Shown here one piece after another: positions 1-7,477 of a DNA stretch of 47,137 nt (positions are counted from its first letter, which is position 1; each line of letters opens with the position of its first letter). Origin of the DNA: JALZAA01 sp046724655. GTDB taxonomy: Bacteria > Actinomycetota > Acidimicrobiia > IMCC26256 > JACDBD01. The notes beneath the pieces are model-generated. The model did no database searches. It was not told the origin of the DNA and saw only the letters and a program-made list of their open reading frames with translations. Both the position numbers and the translations under genes were made by a program. The stretch is from assembly GCA_046724655.1 (NCBI GenBank), contig JBKOWY010000009.1, forward strand, positions 1-47,137. The letters are read 5' to 3'.

Positions 1-923
1 GCTGGCGTCTGGGCGTCTGGTTGACGGTGTCGACGGCGTGGCGGGGTTCCATGGGCTTGTCGCCGAGAGCGTCGACGAGGCCGAGGAAGTGGTCATCGGG
101 ACCGAGACGGATCGGGGCCTGTTCGTCGGCGCGCTGGTGGCGGCTGGCTATCAGGTATTCGCCGTGAACCCGAAGGCGGTCGACCGCTACCGCGACCGGG
201 TTCGCATGGCCGGCGGGAAGTCGGACGCGGCCGACGCCAAGGTTCTCGCCGATCTTGTGCGCACCGATCGCCATTTGCACCGGCGGCTGGCGGCGGACTC
301 CGAGCTGGCCGAGGCGCTCAAGGTGTTGACCCGAACGCACAAGGATCTGATCTGGCAGCGCCAGGGCCAGGTCAACCAGCTGCGCTCCGCGTTGCGCGAG
401 TACTACCCGGGCGCTGTTGAGGCGTTCAGAACCGAGCTGGCGCATCCCGATGCGCTGGCTGTGTTGGCCCTGGCACCGACGCCCGAGCAGGGCCGGCGGT
501 TGTCACCAGCCCGGATCGCGTCGGCGGTCCGCCGTGCGGGCCGTCAGCGCAACGTCGAGGCGCGTGCAAACAGGATCCGTGCCGCCCTGGAGACAGTGCA
601 GCTGAGCGCGCCGGCGATGGTGAGCAACGCCTACGGTGCCACCACTCGAGCCGCGGTCGCGGTGCTGTTGGCCATCAACGACCAGATCGCAGCGATCGAG
701 ACGGAACTCGCCCAGCGTTTTGAACAGCACCCGGACGCCGAGATCTATCGCAGTCTTCCCGGACTCGGCGTGGTCCTCGGCGCCCGGGCGCTCCAGTGAG
801 TTCGGGGACGAGCCGAACCGCTACGAGTCTGCCAAGGCGCGCAAGAACTACGCGGGCACACCACCGGTGACCCACCAGTCAGGCAAGCTCCGGCTCGTCA
901 CCGCACGCATCCGCTCACCGTGA
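1..923 (+). pseudogene. IS110-family transposase remnant, frameshifted and truncated
   Basis: The reading frame is already open at base 2, so the N-terminal catalytic Asp region lies left of the window. The visible part has the IS110 middle region (VNPKAVDRYRDR, then GGKSDAADAKVLADL, the late acidic residues of the DEDD RuvC-like domain). It continues into the Transposase_20 (IS116/IS110/IS902) C-terminal domain (SLPGLGVVLGARAL). At about 793 one extra C shifts the frame: a TGA follows at 797-799, while EFGDEPNRYESAKARKNYAG continues in another frame to the stop at 921-923. The usual C-terminal 80-100 residues after HQSGK are missing. This is a dead copy; family assignment is confident. Confidence 0.85.
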
Positions 924-986
924 GGTCCGAGTCGGTTGAACTCGGGGCTTCACAACCAAGTCATCTTTGTGAGGAAGGGAGGCCCT
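924..986 (+). other. Two small hairpins between IS110 remnants (possible left-end RNA remnant)
   Basis: This 63-nt gap holds two inverted repeats. One is ccgagt (927-932) with actcgg (940-945). The other is cttcacaa (948-955) with ttgtgagg (967-974), including one G-T pair. It lies directly upstream of the start of the second IS110 gene. In the IS110 group the non-coding left end encodes the bridge RNA, but a full left end is much longer than this, so at most a remnant is present. The structure is seen; the bridge-RNA reading is inference. Confidence 0.25.
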
Positions 987-1115
987 GTGGAATCACGTTA
1001 CGTCGGGATCGACTTGCATCGCCGCCGCTCGGTGATCTACTCGCTGGATGCCGCGGGCAAGAAGCTCGACTGCGTGCGGATCGCGAACATCTTTGCCATC
1101 GGGGGTGATCGCTAG
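987..1115 (+). pseudogene. IS110-family transposase, N-terminal fragment only
   Basis: A GTG start at 987 is preceded by a good Shine-Dalgarno (gaggaagggagg, 971-982). It opens a protein beginning VESRYVGIDLHRRRSVIYSL, the typical IS110 N-terminus with the first catalytic Asp in VGIDLH. Homology stops after about 35 residues (LDCVRIAN) and the frame ends at TAG 1113-1115. The sequence is of a different subgroup from the remnant at 1-923, so these are two independent insertions, both inactivated. The fragment end near 1092 marks a rearrangement or deletion junction. Confidence 0.75.
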
Positions 1116-1251
1116 AACACTGCGCATCACCGCCGCGATCTTGGACGGGAACGTCCCCCCTCCTCGGCGTTTCGAGAACCCTCGCCAGCCAGGACGGTCC
1201 CGCCCTTGCCGCGTGCGAGGCTGTCCGGATGCCCGAGGCGAGGAGACGATC

Positions 1252-1984
1252 ATGAGGATCACGTTCCCGGGAGAGTCGCCCGAGTACCGTGCCGCGCGCG
1301 ACCGGCTGCTAGACCAGGAGATCGAGTTGCGCCGCACGATGGAGCGCGTCGCGGCCGCGCGGCGCGAGCTCCCGCCGGGTGGCGTCGTGCCCGAGGACTA
1401 CATCTTCCAAGGCGCAGGACCGAACGGGGCGCCCGCCGACGTGCGGCTCTCCGAGCTGTTCGCGCCGGGCAAGGACGCACTCGTGATTTACAACTTCATG
1501 TTCCCGCGCGATTCGCGCGACAAGCGCCCGGGCGCCGTGGCCGGACCGATTTCCCAGCTGCCGCTCACTGAGCAGCCGTGCCCGTCGTGCACCGCGCAAC
1601 TCGACCAGCTCGACGGCGCCGCCGAGCACGTCTCGCAGCAGATCAACTTCGCGATCGTCGCCAAGGCACCTCTGCCGCGCATACTCGCCTTTGCCGACAA
1701 CCGCGGCTGGCAACGGTTGCGGCTTCTCTCCGCCGCCGACAACACTTTCAAGCGCGACTTCAACAGCCAGAACCCCCGACGGGCAGCAAACGCCGATGCT
1801 GAGCGTCTTCCAACGCGACAGCGACGGGATCCGTCACTTCTGGAGCTCGGAGATGTGGTACGCGCCGAGCGACCCGGGGCAGGATCCGCGCCACACCGGC
1901 ACCATCGAGCCCCTCTTCAACCTGCTCGATCTCACGCCCGGGGGACGCTCTCCCACCTGGCAGGAACAGCTGAACTACGCGTGA
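1252..1984 (+). pseudogene. DUF899 (thioredoxin-like fold) family protein, single frameshift
   Basis: ATG at 1252 follows the Shine-Dalgarno aggaga. The frame encodes the DUF899 pattern: FPGESPEYRAARDRLL, PPGGVVPEDYIF, LSELFAPGKDALVIYNFMF, then PCPSCTAQLDQLDGAAEH with the thioredoxin-like CxxC position, NFAIVAKAPL and RLLSAADNTFKRDF. A run of five C at 1773-1777 breaks the frame. The second half, from DGQQTPMLSVFQRDSDGIRH through FWSSEMWYAPSDPGQDPRH to the stop at 1982-1984, continues in the +2 frame. Removing one C restores a full-length protein of about 243 residues. Function of the family is poorly defined. A true frameshift or a homopolymer sequencing error are both possible. Confidence 0.8.
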
Positions 1985-2196
1985 CGCGCGGCGCGGATCG
2001 CCGCGTCGGCGGCAGTCCTGGTAGCGAGCGACGCGCCGTTGGCGAGCTGCGCCAAGATGCGCTGCGTGACCGAACAGCAGGCGGCGTGAGCACTCGGACG
2101 CGACCACAGGCGAGCTCGTGTATCGGCATGACCCCCGCTGCGGAGCGCGGTATTGGTCCTGCTGAGATGCTGGCCCACGGCGAGCAACGTCGTGCA

Positions 2197-2230
2197 CGCG
2201 GAGCCGCCCCGGTAACGCGTCGGCTCCGCG
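2197..2230 (-). terminator. Perfect 10-bp hairpin downstream of a minus-strand gene fragment
   Basis: cgcggagccg (2197-2206) and cggctccgcg (2221-2230) are perfect inverted repeats with a 14-nt loop. The hairpin starts 6 nt beyond the stop codon (2236-2238) of the minus-strand membrane-protein fragment, where a terminator is expected. There is no T-tract, so it would be a non-canonical terminator. Confidence 0.35.
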
Positions 2231-2235
2231 CGTAT

Positions 2236-2335
2236 CTACGCTTTCGCGAGCCGATGCCGACCGACGGTCAGGTAGATGAGCGGCCCCAACCAGCCGAGCA
2301 GCGCGCCACTGTCCCACCCCGTTCGCGTTGAGAGG
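2236..2335 (-). pseudogene. C-terminal fragment of a small membrane protein (DUF4870-like)
   Basis: On the minus strand one frame reads GWDSGALLGWLGPLIYLTVG followed by RHRLAKA and TAG at 2236-2238. The hydrophobic helix with a GPLIYL motif resembles the membrane helix of DUF4870-type proteins. No start is seen, and upstream frames on the same strand do not extend it, so only the last 30 or so residues survive. A stem-loop follows the stop directly, supporting this as the true gene end. Identity beyond a membrane protein is uncertain. Confidence 0.35.
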
Positions 2336-2404
2336 CGCGAGAACCGACCCCACCTTCAGCTCGCTGCGGCCGACATCCGGAGGTGTCACGAAGAGCGGCG
2401 CATC

Positions 2405-2533
2405 GCTTCTCGGAGAGCTGGGAAGCGGGTCGTTCCCAAGGTCATCGAGTCACTCAAGTTGACGATGACGCTGTGCGAGAGCGGCACGGGCTCGAGCGCC
2501 ACGACAGCGAGCGACTACTGGTCAGCTTCGTGA
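2405..2533 (+). pseudogene. Frameshifted remnant of a phage-capsid-like C-terminus, copy 1
   Basis: One frame reads FSESWEAG; the next frame continues VVPKVIESLKLTMTLCESGT and ends SDYWSAS with TGA at 2531-2533. Splicing the frames near 2424 (one extra G) reproduces the C-terminus of the better-preserved copy at 12724-12918 (FSESWECVVPKVIESLK, ending AYCTAS), which also ends in TGA. Homology upstream of FSESWE is not visible, so only about 42 residues remain. The longer copy resembles HK97-type major capsid proteins of actinobacteriophages; the family is inferred through that copy. Confidence 0.5.
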
Positions 2534-2579
2534 TCCAGTTCTCGGTGTCGGTCGCGCCGTTCCGGAAATGATGATGTCG

Positions 2580-2597
2580 GCGGCGCGGCCGGCACCG
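2580..2597 (+). repeat. 18-bp direct repeat, copy A
   Basis: The 18-mer gcggcgcggccggcaccg recurs identically at 4458-4475 in the same orientation. The two copies bracket the broken coiled-coil gene and the intact glycosyltransferase gene (about 1.86 kb). Flanking bases differ. A footprint of an insertion, or chance in very GC-rich DNA, are both possible. Confidence 0.45.
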
Positions 2598-2678
2598 TGA
2601 CAGCGACGTCAACTAACGGGAGGCGGTAGTGCCCGAGGTTCTAATAGCGCCTCCAGGCACCGGGCGCGTGGCGCCTTC

Positions 2679-3062
2679 TCAGGAGCCCGTTCCCTTGGCC
2701 AGGCTGTCTGCGTTCATCCTCGCGAGGGTGGCGTCGAGCACCGCGTACTCGGCTTCCTCGATCGCCGCATACGCGTAGTCGACCGCGAACGCCGCGTCGT
2801 CCTCTGCGTTGTCAGCGGCTCTTTTGCGCGGCGTTCAGGTCGTGCTCGGATCGCCTCTCATCGATGTTTTGACGGATCGTTGCAACATGTTCGTTCCAGC
2901 TTGCCTGTACGCCCTTCCACCACCGGGAGATCCTTCCCTTCGGCGTCGGCGGTCTTGCGCAACTGATCTGCTTGAGCCTGGGCGGCGTCCCGAGCGGTCT
3001 TGACGTCCCGCTCGAGCTCGGCGCGTGCCTTGGCGAGCGAGCCTCCACCGTTCGTAGCGTCA
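2679..3062 (-). pseudogene. Coiled-coil hypothetical protein with at least two frameshifts
   Basis: Three minus-strand frames join into one recognisable protein. SLAKARAELERDVKTARDAA through TADAEGKDL comes first. Then WWKGVQASWNEHVATIRQNI with DERRSEHDLNAAQ follows, and finally ADNAEDDAAFAVDYAYAAIE with EAEYAVLDATLARMNADSLA, with the stop at 2679-2681. The pattern (charged coiled coil, WW-GVQ-SWN centre, acidic AIEEAEYAVLDA tail) is one I associate with small soluble actinobacterial proteins of unknown function, often near stress genes. Shifts lie near 2950 and 2835. No start codon is visible; the first frame meets a stop upstream. This is a dead gene unless the indels are artefacts. Confidence 0.6.
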
Positions 3063-3088
3063 CAGACCGTCCGTCGAGCTGAGTCCGC

Positions 3089-4444
3089 CTAGCCCGTCGA
3101 GCTGGGCACCGACACGGCTCGACGGCGACGTGCCGCGAAGGCGGAACGAGTTCGACCGAGTGTCACGGCGGCGAGGACGGCCAAGAACGGCAGCACGGGG
3201 ATGTGGAAGCGCGGGTCCCCGAAGAAGATCAAGGGCTGCACGACTAGAGCAACCGCGGCGAGCAAGAAGAACAGGTGCCATGGACGGTCTCGTCGCACGA
3301 AGGCCGGCACCGCGAGCAATGCCAGCACCAGCGCGGCAAAGAAATAGACGTCCGCGGCGATTTCCAGGCCGCGCCTCAACCCCGACGGTATGAACCGATC
3401 GGAACCGTACGACTCCGAAGCCGCGAGCCCGTCGTGGTCGTTCTTGATCGTGTGGTATGCGCGGAGGAAGACGAGCCGCCCCTCGTGCAACGGATGGTCT
3501 CGGACGAATTGGGTCGCCCGCCTGATGTTCGTCCGGTTGGCCTTGACCTCGTAGTCGGGGGTTGTCGTTCCCTTCCCGCTGACGAGGCAGGCCGGGCTGG
3601 ATTGGAAGGCTCCAGTTGCGCCTTCATGGCGGCTCATGCAGAGGTTGTCCCCCAGGTTGGTCGAGATGAAGACGAAAGAGTGCGTCGCCTGGACGTTCCG
3701 AATGGTCCACGGCACCAACAGGATCACCACCGCCAACGTGGCGACTCCCACGTAGCGCAACGCGAGGCGCCAGCGTGCCACGACGAGCACGAGGAGCAGG
3801 ACGGGCAGAAAGAAAAGCGAGATCGGGCGCACAAACGCTGACAGGCCGAGCAGTACGCCGAACGCCGCCATTCGCTTCCAGCCGATTCGCCGCGTCGCTG
3901 TCGGGATCGCGACAACAAGCAGGACCGAAGCCATGACGAGGAAGTTGAACAGCGTCTCGGTCAGCATGACTGCGGTGTGGAAGATCAGGTTCGGCCACAA
4001 GGCGACGATCCCGGCCGAGAGCAGGCCAATGCGGTTGTTGAAGAGTCGCCGCCCGACCTCGAACGTCAACAGAACCGATCCGACGCCGAGCACGAGATTG
4101 AACACCGCTGCTGTCTTGGGGATGTTGTCCGGAAACGGCGTCAGCCGCACCAGCCAGACGATTGCGCCGAGCGCGCCGGGATATCCCACCGGGTAGTACG
4201 CCGTCGCCTGACCGTTCGCGCCGGTGTATCCATCGCCGTCGGCGATGCGGCCGGCGAACACGCCGTACAGCGTCGGGTCATGAAAGCCCCTCGGCTCTCT
4301 GGCCGCGTAGAGCACCCATGCGATTCGCAGCGCAATCCCCGCGAGCACGATGGCCAAAAGCCAGCGCCGTTCCCGGCGCGAACACGCCGGAGCCGGGCCG
4401 AGGCGGCGGTACGCGGAACCTACAAAGCGCCGCGCGGTGGACAT
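3089..4444 (-). CDS. Polytopic membrane glycosyltransferase (GT39/ArnT-like, PF13231-type)
   Basis: This is a 451-residue integral membrane protein. After a basic N-terminus (about 27 residues) comes the first helix LLAIVLAGIALRIAWVLYAA. The first extracytoplasmic loop carries the Asp expected for polyprenyl-phosphate-sugar-dependent enzymes (GFHDPTLYGVFAGRIADG) and an aromatic stretch (AYYPVGYPG). About ten further hydrophobic helices follow, for example LLSAGIVALWPNLIFHTAVM, and a periplasmic-type loop near residues 270-330. Such enzymes transfer a sugar from a lipid carrier to lipids, proteins or polysaccharides; the acceptor here is unknown. It is one of few undamaged genes in the first 10 kb. 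Start ATG at 4444; no strong Shine-Dalgarno. Confidence 0.8.
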   Translation of the reverse strand: MSTARRFVGSAYRRLGPAPACSRRERRWLLAIVLAGIALRIAWVLYAAREPRGFHDPTLYGVFAGRIADGDGYTGANGQATAYYPVGYPGALGAIVWLVRLTPFPDNIPKTAAVFNLVLGVGSVLLTFEVGRRLFNNRIGLLSAGIVALWPNLIFHTAVMLTETLFNFLVMASVLLVVAIPTATRRIGWKRMAAFGVLLGLSAFVRPISLFFLPVLLLVLVVARWRLALRYVGVATLAVVILLVPWTIRNVQATHSFVFISTNLGDNLCMSRHEGATGAFQSSPACLVSGKGTTTPDYEVKANRTNIRRATQFVRDHPLHEGRLVFLRAYHTIKNDHDGLAASESYGSDRFIPSGLRRGLEIAADVYFFAALVLALLAVPAFVRRDRPWHLFFLLAAVALVVQPLIFFGDPRFHIPVLPFLAVLAAVTLGRTRSAFAARRRRAVSVPSSTG

Positions 4445-4457
4445 CAGCCAGGGAAGC

Positions 4458-4475
4458 GCGGCGCGGCCGGCACCG
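4458..4475 (+). repeat. 18-bp direct repeat, copy B
   Basis: Identical to 2580-2597. It lies just before the start of the glycosyltransferase gene on the minus strand, between that gene and the charged coding fragment at 4480. Confidence 0.45.
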
Positions 4476-4479
4476 CTAG

Positions 4480-4690
4480 CCGTTCGCCACCGGACCGTCG
4501 GGTCCGATCGTTATCGGGGAGCGGAAGCCGGAGCCGCCGACTGAGGCCGAACGGGAGGCCGCGCACCAGGCCGCACTCGACGCCATCGAAGCGAAAGACA
4601 ACGCCGGCAAGAAGCTGAACGAAGCTCGCGCCAAGCTGCGCCGCCTCGAAGCGCAGCGCAGCGCGCAGTTGTTGCGAGTTGGGCTGACCT
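4480..4690 (+). other. Possible coding fragment of a charged, helical protein
   Basis: The plus-strand frame after TAG 4477-4479 reads GPSGPIVIGERKPEPPTEAE, then REAAHQAALDAIEAKDNAGK, KLNEARAKLRRLEAQRSAQ. It is strongly charged and heptad-like, unlike the low-complexity opposite strand. It has no start or stop of its own and merges into antisense of the neighbouring monooxygenase remnant near 4690-4750. It may be a displaced fragment of a coiled-coil or phage-type protein. I do not recognise the family. Confidence 0.3.
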
Positions 4691-4734
4691 CGGCGGACAC
4701 GCTGGGGACGGCGGGGGCGTGGTTGACGCCCGAC

Positions 4735-5173
4735 GTGTCCGCCTTCTCTGCTTCCCCGCTGAGCCAGGTGATCAGGGCCATCTTGTACGGCGGCAGTGGC
4801 GGCGTGGCCGGTCGGCCCGGAAGCGTGAACCAGGTCTCGAGTCCGGTCAGAAACTGCGTACGCATCGGGCCGATCACGTGCGGCTCGGCGCGCTCCAGCC
4901 AGGCGGCGCGGAGTCGAGCCACGCCCGCAGGTGTTCGGCGGTGTCGAACCGGTAGACGACGCGGTACTCGCCGGCCGACGCGCTCTCGGGACGGAACACC
5001 TCGACGCCCAGGTGGCCCGGAAACCGGCTCGCCGCCGTGATGACGCCCTCCAGGAAATGCTCGTAGAAGGGCTCGTGACCGGGCTTGACCCGCCGGGTCA
5101 CCGTGGTCGTGACGGCACCGTCGGTGCCTTCGGGCGGCCAGCCGTTGGCGTTGTGCGGCGTGCTCCGGCTCAC
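4735..5173 (-). pseudogene. Antibiotic-biosynthesis-monooxygenase (ABM) domain protein, frameshifted and 3'-truncated
   Basis: GTG at 5173 overlaps the stop of the VOC remnant (GTGA arrangement), indicating a former translationally coupled pair. The protein has an ABM fold: AVTTTVTRRVKPGHEPFYEH, FLEGVITAASRFPGHLGVEV, FRPESASAGEYRVVYRFDTA, EHLRAWLDS. Near 4912 the frame shifts and continues as AAWLERAEPHVIGPMRTQFL, TGLETWFTLPGRPATPPLPP, YKMALITWL. The YKMALITWL segment normally begins a C-terminal membrane helix pair in this type of protein, but here it runs into unrelated sequence near 4750. The gene is therefore damaged by both an indel and a deletion or rearrangement. Confidence 0.65.
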
Positions 5174-5559
5174 CCCTGCCTCTTGTCTTTGAACGCAGCC
5201 CGATCGTGTTGCCGCCCGGATCGACGAACCACGCCGACAGCGCGAAGCCGACGTCGGCGACGCCGTCCCTCGTCTTGAAACCGGGCTCGTCGTACTCGAC
5301 GACCTCGACGCCGCGAGCGCGCAACTCGGCAACCTCCCCAGCGACGTCGGCGACGCGCCAGCTCGCCTTCGTCTGCTGCTCGTCGCTGCGCATACTGCTC
5401 CGTGTCACGACCAGCCGACTGTCGCTGCCGCACCCAAACGTCACGAACTCGTCGCTTTCCGTCAGGACGTCAAGCCCGATCTTGTCGCGGTAGAACTGCT
5501 TCGCGACGCCGAGATCGGTCCCCAGTGAGCATCACGTCAATGGGGTGCATTGCGAGCAT
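5170..5559 (-). pseudogene. VOC (glyoxalase/bleomycin-resistance) superfamily protein, frameshifted
   Basis: ATG at 5559 has a near-ideal Shine-Dalgarno (aaaggag, 7 nt upstream). The start MLAMHPIDVMLT breaks at a run of four (5520-5523 on the plus strand). The next frame resumes as DLGVAKQFYRDKIGLDVLTE, SDEFVTFGCGSDSRLVVTRS, DVAGEVAELRARGVEVVEYD and WFVDPGGNTIGLR. This is a single VOC module of about 125 residues with the expected beta-alpha-beta3 pattern. A second small shift would be needed to reach the TGA at 5170-5172 that overlaps the ABM start. Substrate cannot be told from sequence. Confidence 0.65.
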
Positions 5560-5625
5560 CAGATCTCCTTTCCCGCCGCCCTCCTTGAGTTCAGACAGTC
5601 AGGCGAGCGGAGTGAGAGGGCAGTC

Positions 5626-6395
5626 ATGAGTCACAAGAACCGGAATCCCGTCAATCCCGGCCGTCCCAAGCGGATCGCAATCGTGATTGCGAACCCGGCA
5701 ACGTCGACGACGCACGGCTGCCCGGTCGCGTTTGGTGGGCCGAGCTCACCCATCCGTACTTCCACGTCACCGAGGCCGGCTACGAAGTCGAGTTGTTCGG
5801 TCCGAAAGGGGGCGCGTGCGACGCCGACGCGATGAGTGACCCCGAAGATTCCAGTCAGTGGCAGGCCGAGGACGTGATCAGCCGCGGCTACAAGCACGAT
5901 CCCGAATTCTTGAAGCTCATCGAGCACACCACCAGTGTCGACAACCTCGACGTCGACCGTTTCGACGCCCTCGTCGTGGCCGGCGGGCAAGGGCCCATGT
6001 TCACCTTCGAGCAGGCCCAGAACCTGCATCGCAAATTCGTCGAGTTCTACGAGGCCGGCAAGGTAACCGCCGCGCTGTGCCACGGCGTCGCCGTCCTTCG
6101 CTACGCCCGGCTCCCCAACGGGGAGCCCCTTGTCAAGGGCAAGACAGTCACGGGTTTCGCCAACGTCGAGGAGGACTTCGCCGACCAGTCCGTCTGGGAC
6201 ATGGGGCTGCTGGCGAAGGACACCCACGTCATGCCGTGGCGGATCGAGGACGAACTCAAGGCCCTCGACGCCGACTACATCCAAGCCGGCCTGTGCCGAG
6301 GCTTCGCCATCCGCGACGGCAACCTCGTCACCGGCCAGCAGAACTTCAGCGGCAGCGAAACCGCCGACCTCATCCTCGAAACCCTCGGCCGCTGA
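5626..6395 (+). pseudogene. DJ-1/PfpI family (class I glutamine amidotransferase-like) protein, one frameshift
   Basis: ATG 5626 follows gagagggcag. The N-terminus KRIAIVIANPATSTTHGCPV is in one frame. At the T-run near 5731 a base is missing and the frame moves to WWAELTHPYFHVTEAGYEVE. It continues FDALVVAGGQGPMFTFEQAQ, then the nucleophile elbow AALCHGVAVLRYA with the family Cys, and ends DLILETLGR with a stop at 6393-6395. Total length would be about 256 residues, normal for the large DJ-1/PfpI subgroup of putative chaperone/deglycase-like proteins. Restoring one T would give a full-length gene, so this could be a sequencing error or a recent pseudogene. Confidence 0.75.
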
Positions 6396-6644
6396 GCAGC
6401 ACACAGTACGAGAAGGTTACGGTCGTCTACGCCGGGGGGAACCGCTATCGGTTGCGCGATCCGCGTGTTTCGCGCGGGAAGGCGCTTTCGCGTACGTCGC
6501 TGGGCAGAGCGTTACTCGAATGCGGCCGTGAAGAGGCAATTTTGGCCGACGGCGCTGCCGTCGCCACGACGAGTACGACAGCAGGGTGACGCGCGGAAGC
6601 GGAAACTCCGTACTGCGAGCGAGAGCACGAGAGGAGAGAGACTG
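6396..6644 (+). other. Intergenic stretch, nothing recognised
   Basis: No frame here shows a recognisable protein. A Shine-Dalgarno-like purine run (gaggagagag) at 6631-6640 belongs to the downstream reductase gene. Confidence 0.5.
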
Positions 6645-7229
6645 GTGAGCAAACGGCCTCGGACCATGATCGCGGCGCTGCAGATGTCGCTGGATGGCTA
6701 CGTCCAGGGAGCTAACGGAGAGGTCGACTGGGTCCAAGCGTGGAATGACGCGCTCGACTTAATCCCCGACGTCGACGCGGCTGTCATCGGAGGCGGAACG
6801 TACCCAGGCTATGAACAGCTCTGGGGGTCGATCGCGGCCGATCCGCAAAGCGGGACCGCGATGTTGGGGCGTGAAGCAACGGAGGGTGAAGTCGAGTATG
6901 CGCGTTGGACGCAGAGAACGCCGCATTACGTTCTGTCCACTACCCTCGACACGGTCAACTGGGAAACAGCTCGCCTTATGCGTGACGTCAGCGAGCTCCG
7001 GTCCCTTAAGGAGCAGCCGGGCGGCGCCATCTACGTCATCGGGGGCGCGGCGCTCGTATCGAGCCTTATGAACGAGGGCCTCATAGACGAGTTCCGGCTG
7101 ATCGTTCACCCAATCATCCTCGGCGGCGGCAAGGCGCTGTTCGCGGGCGTCAGGGATCGGCAAGCGCTCGAGCTCGTCCAGTCCCACGCCGGTCGGTCCG
7201 GTCGGGTCGTTCTGACATATCGAATCTGA
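6645..7229 (+). CDS. RibD C-terminal / dihydrofolate-reductase-like NADPH reductase
   Basis: GTG at 6645 is chosen because gaggagagag lies 5-14 nt upstream; an internal ATG at 6666 is the alternative. The 194-residue protein shows the RibD_C/DHFR-like fold: MIAALQMSLDGYVQGANGEV with the SLDGY motif, then DAAVIGGGTYPGYEQLW, HYVLSTTLD, GGAIYVIGGAALVSSLM (nucleotide-binding GG motif), EFRLIVHPIILGGGKALFAG and a final strand. Stand-alone members of this family are common in actinobacteria and are usually annotated dihydrofolate reductase family; the true substrate is unknown. Intact, in a neighbourhood of broken genes. Confidence 0.85.
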   Translation: MSKRPRTMIAALQMSLDGYVQGANGEVDWVQAWNDALDLIPDVDAAVIGGGTYPGYEQLWGSIAADPQSGTAMLGREATEGEVEYARWTQRTPHYVLSTTLDTVNWETARLMRDVSELRSLKEQPGGAIYVIGGAALVSSLMNEGLIDEFRLIVHPIILGGGKALFAGVRDRQALELVQSHAGRSGRVVLTYRI

Positions 7230-7477
7230 GCGGCTGGCAGATCCGGCCACGATCGAGTTGCACATCCACCAGGTGACGGGGGCGGTGGTGGACCCTGTGG
7301 TTCTTCCTACGTGCACCCTTCGGCGCGCGGCGCGGGACGGCAGGCTCGTAGCAGCGGGCTCGGGGCCAGCCTCTGAGCTCGCTTGGGGCCGGGGGATCGT
7401 TTGCCACGAGTGAGTGACAGACTCAGCGACCCGCGCGCACGTCGGTCGTACGTGCTCGAGGATGCGCAGGAGGGCCG

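Noticed and set aside
5631..6404. Long minus-strand ORF (257 residues) opposite the DJ-1 gene
   Set aside because: It is antisense to a clearly homologous DJ-1/PfpI protein and its composition (Val/Gly/Asp-rich, no motif) is a shadow of high-GC codon bias.
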